A DNA stretch of 64,000 nucleotides, from NCBI GenBank assembly GCA_034408895.1, contig JAWXCI010000011.1, positions 1 to 64,000 on the forward strand. The letters are read 5' to 3'. The stretch is from UBA4660 sp034408895 (lineage in GTDB: Bacteria > Bacteroidota > Bacteroidia > Flavobacteriales_D > Sanyastnellaceae). The notes beneath the pieces are model-generated. The model worked only from the letters and a program-made list of their open reading frames with translations. It was not told the origin of the DNA and did no database searches. Both the position numbers and the translations under genes were made by a program. Positions 33,907 through 44,412 of this stretch are shown one piece after another. Within the stretch, counting starts at the first letter, position 1. Each line of letters starts with the position of its first letter.

Positions 33907-35466
33907 ATGAATAGCACAGAACAATTTTCACAACACATCACCGAAGGCTACACCTTCAAAGGTGATTTCATAACACTCGGTGGAGCCATGCTGGATGGAA
34001 CACCGCAGCAAAACACCTTGGTAAACATTCCGCTAAAAACCCTGAACCGCCACGGGCTTATTGCCGGTGCCACAGGAACAGGAAAAACCGTTACGCTGCA
34101 AATCATTGCAGAAAACATGAGCGCCAAAGGCATTCCTGTCTTGCTCATGGATGTGAAAGGCGACCTCAGCGGAATTGCGGCATTCGGCACCATCAATCCG
34201 AAAATTGAAGAACGCCATGCGGCCATCGGCATTGCTTATGAAGCAGCAGGATGCACTGTTGAATTGCTTTCGCTCTCGAAAGAAAAAGGCACAAGGCTGC
34301 GAGCCACGGTGAGTGAATTCGGCCCCGTGTTGTTTTCAAAAATCCTTGAACTCAATGATGTACAGGGAGGCATCGTAGCCATACTTTTCAAGTGGGCAGA
34401 CGACAACAATCTTCCGCTGCTTGATTTGAAAGACTTCAAAAAACTTCTTCAATACTCCACCAATGAGGGCAAGGAAATAATCGAAAAAGATTACGGCAAA
34501 ATTTCAGAAGCAAGCGTGGGCACCATCCTTCGCAAAGTGATAGAACTGGAAACGCAGGGTGCTGAAATTTTCTTCGGTGAAAAATCATTTGAAGTGGCTG
34601 ACCTCGTGCGGCTGGATCAAAATGGTAGAGGCGTGGTGAGCATCATCCGCCTCACCGACATACAGGACAAACCGAAACTGTTTTCCACTTTCATGTTGCA
34701 GATGCTTGCGGAAATTTATTCCTCCTTCCCCGAAGCAGGCGATCTCGAAAAACCAAAACTCTGTGTGTTCATAGATGAAGCACACCTCGTGTTTAGTGAA
34801 GCTTCAAAGGCATTGCTCAATCAGATTGAAACCATCATAAAACTCATCCGCTCGAAAGGCGTGGGTATTTATTTCTGCACTCAAAATCCTTATGACATTC
34901 CGGAAGATGTTCTTGCGCAACTCGGTTTAAAAGTGCAACATGCCCTACGCGCTTTCACTGAAAAGGATCGCAAAGCCATTCGCAAAACAGCAGAGAACTA
35001 TCCCATTTCGCTTTTCTACAAAACGGAAGAATTGCTTACGTCAATCGGCATAGGCCAGGCGTTGATAACCGCGCTGAATGAAAAGGGAATTCCGACTCCT
35101 CTTGCAGCCACTCACCTTCGTGCACCAAAGTCCCGCATGGGAGTGCTTGTGCCTGAAGAATTGGATCGAATCGTAAACTCATCACTGCTTGGTGTGAAGT
35201 ACAACGAAGAGCTAGAGCGTGAAAGCGCTTACGAAATTCTGGAAGCCAAACTCAACACAGCAAAGGGGGAAGAAGAAGTGGAAACAAACAATAGTAAAGG
35301 GCAAAGAGCAAAAGGCAAAGAGGAACCATCGTTCATCGAACGAGCATCAAAAAACACGATGGTGCGGCAAGCAGGAAATACAGTGGTGCGAGAACTTGCA
35401 CGCGGAATACTTGGAGTGTTGGGTTTGGGTGGAAGAAGTTCGAGGAAGAAAGGGTTGTTTGGGTGA
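33907..35466 (+). CDS. HerA-like ATPase (DUF853/YjgR family)
   Basis: 519 residues. FKGDFITLGGAMLDG is a typical start, Walker A is GATGTGKT near residue 55, Walker B is CVFIDEAH near 295, and the C-terminal half holds the KVQHALRAFTEKDRKAIRKTAENYP region conserved in YjgR proteins. HerA/FtsK-type hexameric ATPases move DNA or protein, but the physiological role of this branch is not settled. After residue 470 the sequence is low-complexity and charged. No NurA-like nuclease is next to it, so a HerA-NurA resection or defence pair is not indicated. Confidence 0.88.
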   Translation: MNSTEQFSQHITEGYTFKGDFITLGGAMLDGTPQQNTLVNIPLKTLNRHGLIAGATGTGKTVTLQIIAENMSAKGIPVLLMDVKGDLSGIAAFGTINPKIEERHAAIGIAYEAAGCTVELLSLSKEKGTRLRATVSEFGPVLFSKILELNDVQGGIVAILFKWADDNNLPLLDLKDFKKLLQYSTNEGKEIIEKDYGKISEASVGTILRKVIELETQGAEIFFGEKSFEVADLVRLDQNGRGVVSIIRLTDIQDKPKLFSTFMLQMLAEIYSSFPEAGDLEKPKLCVFIDEAHLVFSEASKALLNQIETIIKLIRSKGVGIYFCTQNPYDIPEDVLAQLGLKVQHALRAFTEKDRKAIRKTAENYPISLFYKTEELLTSIGIGQALITALNEKGIPTPLAATHLRAPKSRMGVLVPEELDRIVNSSLLGVKYNEELERESAYEILEAKLNTAKGEEEVETNNSKGQRAKGKEEPSFIERASKNTMVRQAGNTVVRELARGILGVLGLGGRSSRKKGLFG

Positions 35467-35470
35467 GCAA

Positions 35471-35569
35471 ACTACAAATCAGCATGTGTGTTCAATTGAT
35501 ATATCAACCTTGGCAGGTGGAATTTATTTGTTAAAAGCAGCTAACGGGTTTTCAGAAAAAATTGATTGA
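35471..35569 (+). pseudogene. Relic of a type IX secretion C-terminal sorting domain
   Basis: In one frame after the HerA-like gene the sequence encodes SIDISTLAGGIYLLKAANGF and ends at TGA. This is the signature of type A T9SS sorting domains (IDIS-L-x-GIYLLK). There is no start or upstream domain: bases before 35466 belong to the HerA-like gene in another frame. It is the 3' stump of a deleted cargo gene and shows that the lineage encodes or encoded T9SS cargo. Confidence 0.6.
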
Positions 35570-35573
35570 ATAG

Positions 35574-36005
35574 ATGATTGATTTCTCACTTGTAAAACTT
35601 GCGCGTACTGATGAAGATCTTCTTCAGTGCAAAAAAGTCCTGATGGAATTTCGCCCAATACTGACAGAAGAAAATTTTCTGCCCACACTGCGCGAAATGC
35701 TTGCCGGAGGTTATAACATTGCTTATGTGCTGGAAGAGAATATTGCTGTTGCTGCAATTGGTTACCGCTATCTGCAATTCCTTCACTGTGGCAAGCACTT
35801 TTATATTGATGACCTTACCACCCTGCCACAGGCAAGAAAAAAAGGATATGGCACTTTGTTGCTCGAATTTATTTTTGAAGAAGCAAGAAGCAAAGGATTC
35901 GAAGTAGTAACTCTTGACAGTGGTTTTCACCGGCTGGACGCTCACAGGCTCTACCTCAACAATGGATTTAATATTGCATCATTACACTTTGTAAAAAAAT
36001 TATGA
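35574..36005 (+). CDS. GNAT family N-acetyltransferase
   Basis: 143 residues. The acetyl-CoA-binding motif A is clear: IDDLTTLPQARKKGYGTLLLE, with the Q/RxxGxG/A-type pyrophosphate loop RKKGYG at about residues 87-92, followed by FHRLDAHRLYLNNGF, the C-terminal motif B. The substrate is unknown. It stands alone between the T9SS relic and clpC; a short GTTGA/TCAAC hairpin followed by TTTTT at 36021-36040 may terminate it. Confidence 0.82.
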   Translation: MIDFSLVKLARTDEDLLQCKKVLMEFRPILTEENFLPTLREMLAGGYNIAYVLEENIAVAAIGYRYLQFLHCGKHFYIDDLTTLPQARKKGYGTLLLEFIFEEARSKGFEVVTLDSGFHRLDAHRLYLNNGFNIASLHFVKKL

Positions 36006-36068
36006 GCTAAACATTGGATAGTTGAAAAAAGTCAACTTTTTACCACAGCCTGTGTAGAAGCCTTCGAA

Positions 36069-36076
36069 TACATTTG
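36069..36076 (+). promoter_or_regulatory. Candidate -7 element of clpC
   Basis: TACATTTG matches TAnnTTTG, 72 bases before the clpC ATG at 36148. The -33 element is weak. Confidence 0.45.
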
Positions 36077-36147
36077 ATTTGGCCTGGAAATGGCTGTTCT
36101 TTGCACAGTCTAACCACAAGAAACTTTTAAGTCACAGGAGATCAATT

Positions 36148-38745
<2,598 letters not shown>

Positions 38746-38808
38746 GTGTACTGAAACATCAAACTTCAGATAATCGAAGCGGCTAACAAAAACTTTGGAT
38801 CAGAATTG

Positions 38809-38851
38809 AAAGAGGTCGTCTCAAAATGGGGCGACCTCTTTATTTTTTTTT
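38809..38851 (+). terminator. Intrinsic terminator of clpC
   Basis: Inverted repeat AAAGAGGTCG (38809-38818) and CGACCTCTTT (38832-38841), followed by ATTTTTTTTT. Confidence 0.9.
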
Positions 38852-38872
38852 GAGAACGTCTATTCATTCCAT

Positions 38873-39021
38873 TGATATTAGAAATCTCATAACTCGTTTG
38901 GCAATCATTATGCTGCTGAGTTTACCTATTCCCGCACAATCTCAGAATAACGAGATTGATTCCTAGAAAATTTATGTGTTCAATGAATTCAAGGGTTCTG
39001 TTTATTTCAAGGAGCTCAGGT
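38873..39021 (+). pseudogene. Relic of an exported protein gene
   Basis: The frame from about 38873 reads LITRLAIIMLLSLPIPAQSQ, a signal peptide with a cleavage site at PAQSQ, then NNEIDS and a TAG. In the same frame KIYVFNEFKGSVYFKELR follows before the next stop. The second part looks like a typical first strand of a Bacteroidota exported protein. No start codon matches a full gene, and the remainder is absent. It lies in the 396-bp gap between clpC and the MarR gene, which otherwise holds the clpC terminator and AT-rich sequence. Confidence 0.35.
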
Positions 39022-39141
39022 AAATTTTTTTCAATTTTTCCTATGCGCGCATAACATTATTGCCTTTTCTTCGTACCCGTTTACAATTCGAAATTCAAAG
39101 TCATTTCCCGATACCCAGCACTCATCATCCAATACCTAAGA

Positions 39142-39573
39142 ATGTCTCCCGAAGAAACCATAGACTTCCACATCCGCTGGGCCTGGGCCAAGATGAGCAA
39201 GGCTTACAATGCCGAAGCTGCAAAGCACAATGCCACCATGCCGATGGCGTTTGCGTTGTTGAGCATTGACAAAAACGGAACCCCCGCAACCAAGCTCGGT
39301 CCCAAGATGGGAATGGAACCCACTAGCCTCACCCGACTTTTGAAATCACTCGAAGACCAAGGCTACATAAAACGCGAACCTGATGAAGCGGATGGCAGAA
39401 AAGTGATAGTTCAGATTACACAGAAAGGAAAAAACTACCGCGACATCGCCAAACAAAAAGTGATTCAACTGAATGAACGCATGCACGAAAAGATTCCACA
39501 GGGGAAGTTGAATACTTTTTTTGAAGTGATACAAACCATCAACACAGAATTGGACAAAAACAAAATTTTTTGA
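39142..39573 (+). CDS. MarR family transcriptional regulator
   Basis: 143 residues. A winged-helix domain with the MarR pattern: PATKLGPKMGMEPTSLTRLLKSLEDQGYI as recognition region (read in two parts), followed by the wing DEADGRKVIVQITQKG. It begins a gene run for fatty-acid beta-oxidation with FadN 8 bp downstream, so it is most likely the local acyl-CoA-responsive repressor. Bacteria of this group often place a MarR gene at this point. Confidence 0.9.
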   Translation: MSPEETIDFHIRWAWAKMSKAYNAEAAKHNATMPMAFALLSIDKNGTPATKLGPKMGMEPTSLTRLLKSLEDQGYIKREPDEADGRKVIVQITQKGKNYRDIAKQKVIQLNERMHEKIPQGKLNTFFEVIQTINTELDKNKIF

Positions 39574-39580
39574 ATAGGAA

Positions 39581-41986
39581 ATGAAACGCACAATTAAAAA
39601 AGCAGCAGTACTCGGCTCTGGAGTAATGGGCTCCCGAATCGCTTGCCATTTTGCCAACATTGGACTAGAAGTGATTCTATTGGACATCGCCCCAAAAGAA
39701 CTTTCTGAAGCAGAAAAAGCAAAAGGCCTGACCTTGGAAAATTCCATTGTCCGCAATCGCGTTGTAAACGATGCATTGCAATCGGCCATCAAATCCAACC
39801 CCTCCCCGATTTACCGCCAAAGATTTGCGAAACGCATCAAAACCGGAAACTTCGATGATGACATGCAATTGCTAAAAGACTGCGATTGGATTATCGAAGC
39901 AGTAGTTGAACGACTCGACATCAAGAAATCTGTTTTTGAAAAAGTGGAGGCGCACCGAAAACCTGGCTCACTCATTACATCAAACACTTCAGGCATTCCA
40001 ATTCACACACTGATTGAAGGGCGCAGCGAAGACTTCCAAAAGAATTTTTGCGGGACTCACTTCTTCAATCCGCCCCGCTACCTGAAACTTTTAGAATTAA
40101 TTCCATCGCCAAAGACATCACTTGATGTGATTTCTTTCTTCCAGGATTACGGTCAGCGCTATCTGGGAAAAGTGGTGGTGAACTGCAAAGACACTCCCGC
40201 CTTCATCGCGAATCGTGTTGGCGTATATAGTATACAGGCATTGTTTCATTTGGTAAAGGAAATGGGACTGACCGTGGAAGATGTAGACAAACTCACCGGC
40301 CCAGTCTTAGGCAGGCCGAAGAGCGCAACGTTCCGCACTTGTGATGTGGTCGGTCTCGACACACTTGTTCATGTAGCGAACGGAGTGCGCGAAAATTGTC
40401 CGAACGATGAAGCGCGTTCTGTTTTCGAAATCACTGACTTCGTGAAGAAGATGGTCGAGAACAAATGGATTGGCGACAAAACGAAACAGGGTTTTTACAA
40501 GAAAATTAAAAACGAAAAAGGCGAAAGTGAAATTCTGAGTTTGATTCTCACCACATTGGAATACGGGGCGCAGGTGAAATCAAAATTCGCCACGCTCGAA
40601 GCCACAAAAGCCGTTGACGATTTGAATAAACGTTTGCCGATGTTGTACAACGGCAGCGACAATGCTGGCGAGTTTTACAAGAAATCTTTCGCGGGATTGT
40701 TTGCTTACGTCAGCAACCGAATTCCCGAAATCAGCGACAATCTTTTCAGCATTGATGACGCGATGAAAGCCGGATTTGGCTGGCAGTTGGGGCCATTTGA
40801 GAGTTGGGATTTGGTAGGTGTTGAACAAGGAATTAAAGACGCTGAAGCAAACGGCCACGCAGTTGCCTCATGGATAAAGGAAATGATTTCATCTGGCATA
40901 AAATCTTTTTACAAACTCGAAGACGGCAAGAAATTTTTCTATGACATCGCTTCGAAATCATACCAGCAAATTCCTGCACCAGAAAAACAAATCGTGCTTT
41001 CACAATTGCCTGAGAGCGCTGTGGTCTGGAAAAACTCAGCGTCTGTGATTCGTCATTTGGGCGATGGTATTTTGTGTTGTAGTTGGTACACCAAGATGAA
41101 CACCATCGGTGGCGAAGTGATAGAAGGATTAAACAAGGCAATTGACCTTGCAGAAAAAGACTATCGAGGCCTTGTGCTTTACAACGATGGAGATAATTTC
41201 TCTGCCGGTGCAAACGTTGGACTCATCTTCATGCTAGCTGCCGATCAGGATTACGAAGAACTGGACATGGCCATCCGCGCATTCCAGAATGTGGTTATGA
41301 GAATGCGTCACTCGTCAATTCCAGTTGTGGGTGCGCCACACAATCTCGCTCTTGGTGGTGGCTGCGAATTGAATTTGCACGTGGACAAAGTGGTGGCTCA
41401 CGCGGAACTCTATATGGGACTTGTCGAGTTTGGTGTCGGCATAATTCCCGGTGGCGCAGGCACAAAGGAATTTGCGTTGCGTTGCAGCGATGAATTCCAC
41501 GATGGTGACATAAAACTCAACACTTTCCGCAATCGTTTCCTCACCATCGGCCAGGCGAAAGTTTCTACTTCCGCTTACGAAGCATTCGACCTCGGCTATC
41601 TCCGTCATGGCATTGATGAAGTGATCGTAAGTCGTGAACTTCAACTTGCCAGAGCGAAAGAAGCCTGCCTCGAACTCGCGGACGCTGGCTACACACAACC
41701 CACATTGCGCAAAGACATAACAGTCCTCGGACAAGAAGCTCTGGGTATTGTCTATGTCGGGGCAAACACGATGAAGAGTGGCAACTACATCAGCGAACAC
41801 GACCAACTCATTTCAGAGAAGTTGGGATTTGTTCTCGCAGGTGGCGATGTGAGTGCTGCAACACAGGTGAGCGAACAATACCTGCTCAACCTTGAGCGTA
41901 AAACATTTTTAGAACTTTGTATGCAACGCAAGACACTTGAACGCATGCAATCACTTATAGCTACCGGAAAAATTTTGAGGAACTGA
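39581..41986 (+). CDS. fadN: 3-hydroxyacyl-CoA dehydrogenase/enoyl-CoA hydratase (FadN type)
   Basis: 801 residues. The dehydrogenase half comes first: NAD-binding GSGVMGSRIACHFANIG at residues 12-28 and the catalytic region GTHFFNPPRYLKLLE. The hydratase (crotonase) half is C-terminal, with NFSAGANVGLI and the oxyanion-hole region ALGGGCELNLH. This order is that of FadN of Bacillus, the reverse of E. coli FadB. It performs the two middle steps of beta-oxidation. The last base of its stop is shared with the start of the next gene (TGATG). Confidence 0.92.
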   Translation: MKRTIKKAAVLGSGVMGSRIACHFANIGLEVILLDIAPKELSEAEKAKGLTLENSIVRNRVVNDALQSAIKSNPSPIYRQRFAKRIKTGNFDDDMQLLKDCDWIIEAVVERLDIKKSVFEKVEAHRKPGSLITSNTSGIPIHTLIEGRSEDFQKNFCGTHFFNPPRYLKLLELIPSPKTSLDVISFFQDYGQRYLGKVVVNCKDTPAFIANRVGVYSIQALFHLVKEMGLTVEDVDKLTGPVLGRPKSATFRTCDVVGLDTLVHVANGVRENCPNDEARSVFEITDFVKKMVENKWIGDKTKQGFYKKIKNEKGESEILSLILTTLEYGAQVKSKFATLEATKAVDDLNKRLPMLYNGSDNAGEFYKKSFAGLFAYVSNRIPEISDNLFSIDDAMKAGFGWQLGPFESWDLVGVEQGIKDAEANGHAVASWIKEMISSGIKSFYKLEDGKKFFYDIASKSYQQIPAPEKQIVLSQLPESAVVWKNSASVIRHLGDGILCCSWYTKMNTIGGEVIEGLNKAIDLAEKDYRGLVLYNDGDNFSAGANVGLIFMLAADQDYEELDMAIRAFQNVVMRMRHSSIPVVGAPHNLALGGGCELNLHVDKVVAHAELYMGLVEFGVGIIPGGAGTKEFALRCSDEFHDGDIKLNTFRNRFLTIGQAKVSTSAYEAFDLGYLRHGIDEVIVSRELQLARAKEACLELADAGYTQPTLRKDITVLGQEALGIVYVGANTMKSGNYISEHDQLISEKLGFVLAGGDVSAATQVSEQYLLNLERKTFLELCMQRKTLERMQSLIATGKILRN

Positions 41987-42471
41987 TGAATAGCTATTAT
42001 GAAATTGTAAAACACTTGAATGCGAAAAATGTTCGCTACATGGTTGCGGGGGGATTTGCTGCGAACATTTATGGTGTGCAGCGCGGCACAAGGGATATTG
42101 ACTTGATCATTGAATTTGAGAAAGAGAATCTTCTGACTTTTGAACAGATTGTAAAATCGCTTGGGTTTCGCGAACGGGTTCCTGTATTTGCAAGGGATCT
42201 TTGGGACAGCGCATACCGGAAGAAGTTGCGGGTTGAACATAATATGCTTGCATTTTCTTATCATGATATTCAGCGGGGCGTGTTGATAGTTGATGTTATT
42301 TTAAATGCGCCTCGTTCATTTGAAGAAATGTGGAATGAAAAGCATGTTCGATATGATCAGAATATTCCCATCAACCTTGTCTCAATTGATCACCTGATTG
42401 AAATGAAGGCCGCAGCAAATCGCGAACAAGACCAATTTGACATTGTTCAATTGAAAAGAATCCGTGGATAG
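41986..42471 (+). CDS. Nucleotidyltransferase of the MNT/AbiEii-like superfamily
   Basis: 161 residues. The minimal nucleotidyltransferase signature is present: VAGGFAANIYGVQRGTRDIDLIIE, with GG followed by the D-x-D pair (RDIDL) at about residues 36-40, and a third acidic residue in LIVDVIL near 105. Such proteins modify proteins or tRNA in toxin-antitoxin systems or are orphan enzymes. It sits inside the fad operon by TGATG overlap with fadN and 8-bp overlap with the next small gene. Its codon composition is AT-richer than fadN, which suggests insertion. Confidence 0.75.
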   Translation: MNSYYEIVKHLNAKNVRYMVAGGFAANIYGVQRGTRDIDLIIEFEKENLLTFEQIVKSLGFRERVPVFARDLWDSAYRKKLRVEHNMLAFSYHDIQRGVLIVDVILNAPRSFEEMWNEKHVRYDQNIPINLVSIDHLIEMKAAANREQDQFDIVQLKRIRG

Positions 42472-42715
42472 CACAAAGAAATACGACCACCAGGAAGCCT
42501 GGCAACCAATTGTTTCTGACAAGCAGGAGCAATACGGCAATCGTGGTTACGTGGAAATAATGAACTGGATCGAAGAATTTCAGGAATTCACTTCAGGATT
42601 TCAAACACTTGAAGACGTGAAAAATTCCATAAAGAACAAAGGCCAGAAATACGGTGATTACACAGAACAGGCAATTGAGGCCACATACAAAATCAGGAAA
42701 GGAAAAAAACCATGA
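42464..42715 (+). CDS. Small protein coupled to the nucleotidyltransferase
   Basis: 83 residues starting at GTG 42464, overlapping the nucleotidyltransferase stop by 8 bp; its own stop overlaps the thiolase ATG by 4 bp (ATGA). Acidic and helical (NWIEEFQEFTSGFQTLEDV), with no recognised domain. The tight overlap on both sides argues for a real gene. It may be the partner of the nucleotidyltransferase in a toxin-antitoxin-like pair, or a small accessory protein of the beta-oxidation complex. Confidence 0.55.
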   Translation: MDSTKKYDHQEAWQPIVSDKQEQYGNRGYVEIMNWIEEFQEFTSGFQTLEDVKNSIKNKGQKYGDYTEQAIEATYKIRKGKKP

Positions 42716-43887
42716 ACGCATACATCATAGCAGGCTACCGCACTGCAGTCGGCAAAGCGCCACGCGGTGTTTTCAAAAACTTTCGTGCGGACGACCTTGG
42801 CGCAATCGTCATTAAAAGACTCATCAGCGATCTTCCACAGCTCGACAAAACACGTATTGACGATGTGATTGTCGGCAACGCCACACCCGAAGCAGAGCAG
42901 GGCCTCAACGTGGGTCGAATGATTTCGCTGATGGGATTGGATACCGACAAAGTTCCGGGTATGACGGTGAATCGTTATTGCTCCAGCGGACTGGAAACGA
43001 TTGCGATTGCCTCTGCGAAAATTCATGCGGGACTTGCCGATTGCGTTATCGCAGGAGGTGTGGAAACCATGTCGCCCATTCCGTTTGGCGGATGGCGCAT
43101 TGTTCCCAATGCTAGAGTCGCGAAAGAAAATCCAACGTGGTATTGGGGCATGGGATTGACGGCAGAAGCCGTTGCGCAGGACTACAAAGTTTCGCGCGAA
43201 GACCAGGACGCGTTTGCATTGCACTCGCACCAGAAAGCCATTGCTGCCATTGAAAGCGGGAAGTGGAAAGATGAAATTGTTCCAGTACCCGTGACGGAAG
43301 TTTTTCTTGACGCAAACGAAAAAAGACAAGAACGCACTTACACCGTTGACACCGATGAAGGCGCACGCAAAGACACTTCGCTGGAAGCACTGGCCAAATT
43401 GAAACCTGTGTTTGACGCGAAAGGCAGCGTGACAGCCGGCAACTCATCACAGACTTCTGATGGCGCTGCGTTCGTGATGGTGGTATCAGAAAAAATGTTG
43501 AAGGAGTTGAACGTTAAGCCGATTGCACAACTGAAAAGTTATCACGTGGCCGCACTTGAGCCGCGCATTATGGGTGTCGGGCCTATCTACGCAGTACCGG
43601 GCGCTTTGCAACGCGCAGGCATGAAGTTGCAAGACATAGAACTCTTTGAGTTGAACGAAGCATTTGCCTCACAATCTCTCGCGGTGATTCGCGAACTCGG
43701 TTTGAACCCCGACATCGTAAACGTGAACGGTGGGGCGATTGCACTCGGCCATCCACTCGGCTGCACAGGTGCAAAACTTTCTGTTCAACTCTTTAACGAA
43801 ATGCGCAGAAGAAAAAACAAATACGGAGTGGTGACGATGTGTGTGGGAACGGGGCAGGGAGCTGCGGGGGTGTTTGAGATAATGTAA
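42712..43887 (+). CDS. fadA: Acetyl-CoA C-acyltransferase (thiolase) FadA
   Basis: 391 residues, complete. Nucleophile Cys in NRYCSSGLET (near residue 89), GGVETMSPIPFGG, the active-site His in GGAIALGHPLGCTG, and the second Cys in CVGTGQGAAGVFE. It carries out the thiolytic step after FadN. Together with FadN upstream and the acyl-CoA dehydrogenase downstream it completes the beta-oxidation cycle. Confidence 0.94.
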   Translation: MNAYIIAGYRTAVGKAPRGVFKNFRADDLGAIVIKRLISDLPQLDKTRIDDVIVGNATPEAEQGLNVGRMISLMGLDTDKVPGMTVNRYCSSGLETIAIASAKIHAGLADCVIAGGVETMSPIPFGGWRIVPNARVAKENPTWYWGMGLTAEAVAQDYKVSREDQDAFALHSHQKAIAAIESGKWKDEIVPVPVTEVFLDANEKRQERTYTVDTDEGARKDTSLEALAKLKPVFDAKGSVTAGNSSQTSDGAAFVMVVSEKMLKELNVKPIAQLKSYHVAALEPRIMGVGPIYAVPGALQRAGMKLQDIELFELNEAFASQSLAVIRELGLNPDIVNVNGGAIALGHPLGCTGAKLSVQLFNEMRRRKNKYGVVTMCVGTGQGAAGVFEIM

Positions 43888-43893
43888 AGGGTA

Positions 43894-43920
43894 TTGGGTA
43901 GTGAGTATGGGGTATTGAGA
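43894..43920. repeat. Left arm of a 27-bp inverted repeat around the four-helix-bundle gene
   Basis: The reverse complement of this segment matches 44381-44407 at 25 of 27 positions (TCTCAATACCC-ATACTCA-TACCCAA). The two arms bracket the four-helix-bundle gene at 43942-44310. Confidence 0.75.
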
Positions 43921-43941
43921 TATGAAAATGCAAGAAGGAAT

Positions 43942-44310
43942 ATGCACAAACTCGAAGACTTAAAAATCTGGCACAAGCCAAACGATATTGTGCTGCTTAC
44001 TTATGAATTGGTTAAGGAATTTCCCAAGGATGAGTTGTATGGACTAACAAGTCAGATGAAACGCAGTGCCATTTCTATTGCATCCAACATTGCAGAAGGT
44101 GCTGGTAGAAACCCGCCCGGAGAATTCGTTCAATTCCTCGGAATGGCCAATGGCTCACTCTATGAGTTGCAAGCCCAATCTATCCTCACCTCAAAACTCA
44201 GCTTTGGTTCAAAAGAAAATATTGAAGTTCTCCTAAATGAAATCAACTCGTTACAAAAAATGATATACAACCTAAGAATCCGCAATAGAAAACCAATTTC
44301 CAAACCCTAA
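43942..44310 (+). CDS. Four-helix-bundle protein (S23/TIGR02436 family)
   Basis: 122 residues from ATG 43942 (MHKLEDLKIWHKPND); the frame upstream runs through the inverted repeat and is not coding. The signature SQMKRSAISIASNIAEGAGR is typical of the family first known from 23S rRNA intervening sequences and now seen as stand-alone genes scattered in Bacteroidota. The function is unknown; a role in nucleic acid binding or in element spread has been discussed. It is bordered on both sides by arms of a 27-bp inverted repeat. Confidence 0.9.
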   Translation: MHKLEDLKIWHKPNDIVLLTYELVKEFPKDELYGLTSQMKRSAISIASNIAEGAGRNPPGEFVQFLGMANGSLYELQAQSILTSKLSFGSKENIEVLLNEINSLQKMIYNLRIRNRKPISKP

Positions 44311-44380
44311 AGAAGAACCTCAAAACCAATAGTCGTTTACCAATTCTCACATTTCAATGCCCAAATCCCACTTAGTCCTT

Positions 44381-44407
44381 TCTCAATACCCAATACTCAA
44401 TACCCAA
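44381..44407. repeat. Right arm of the 27-bp inverted repeat
   Basis: TCTCAATACCCAATACTCAA plus TACCCAA, complementary to 43894-43920 with two mismatches. It lies just ahead of the acyl-CoA dehydrogenase start at 44413. Confidence 0.75.
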
Positions 44408-44412
44408 ATCCA

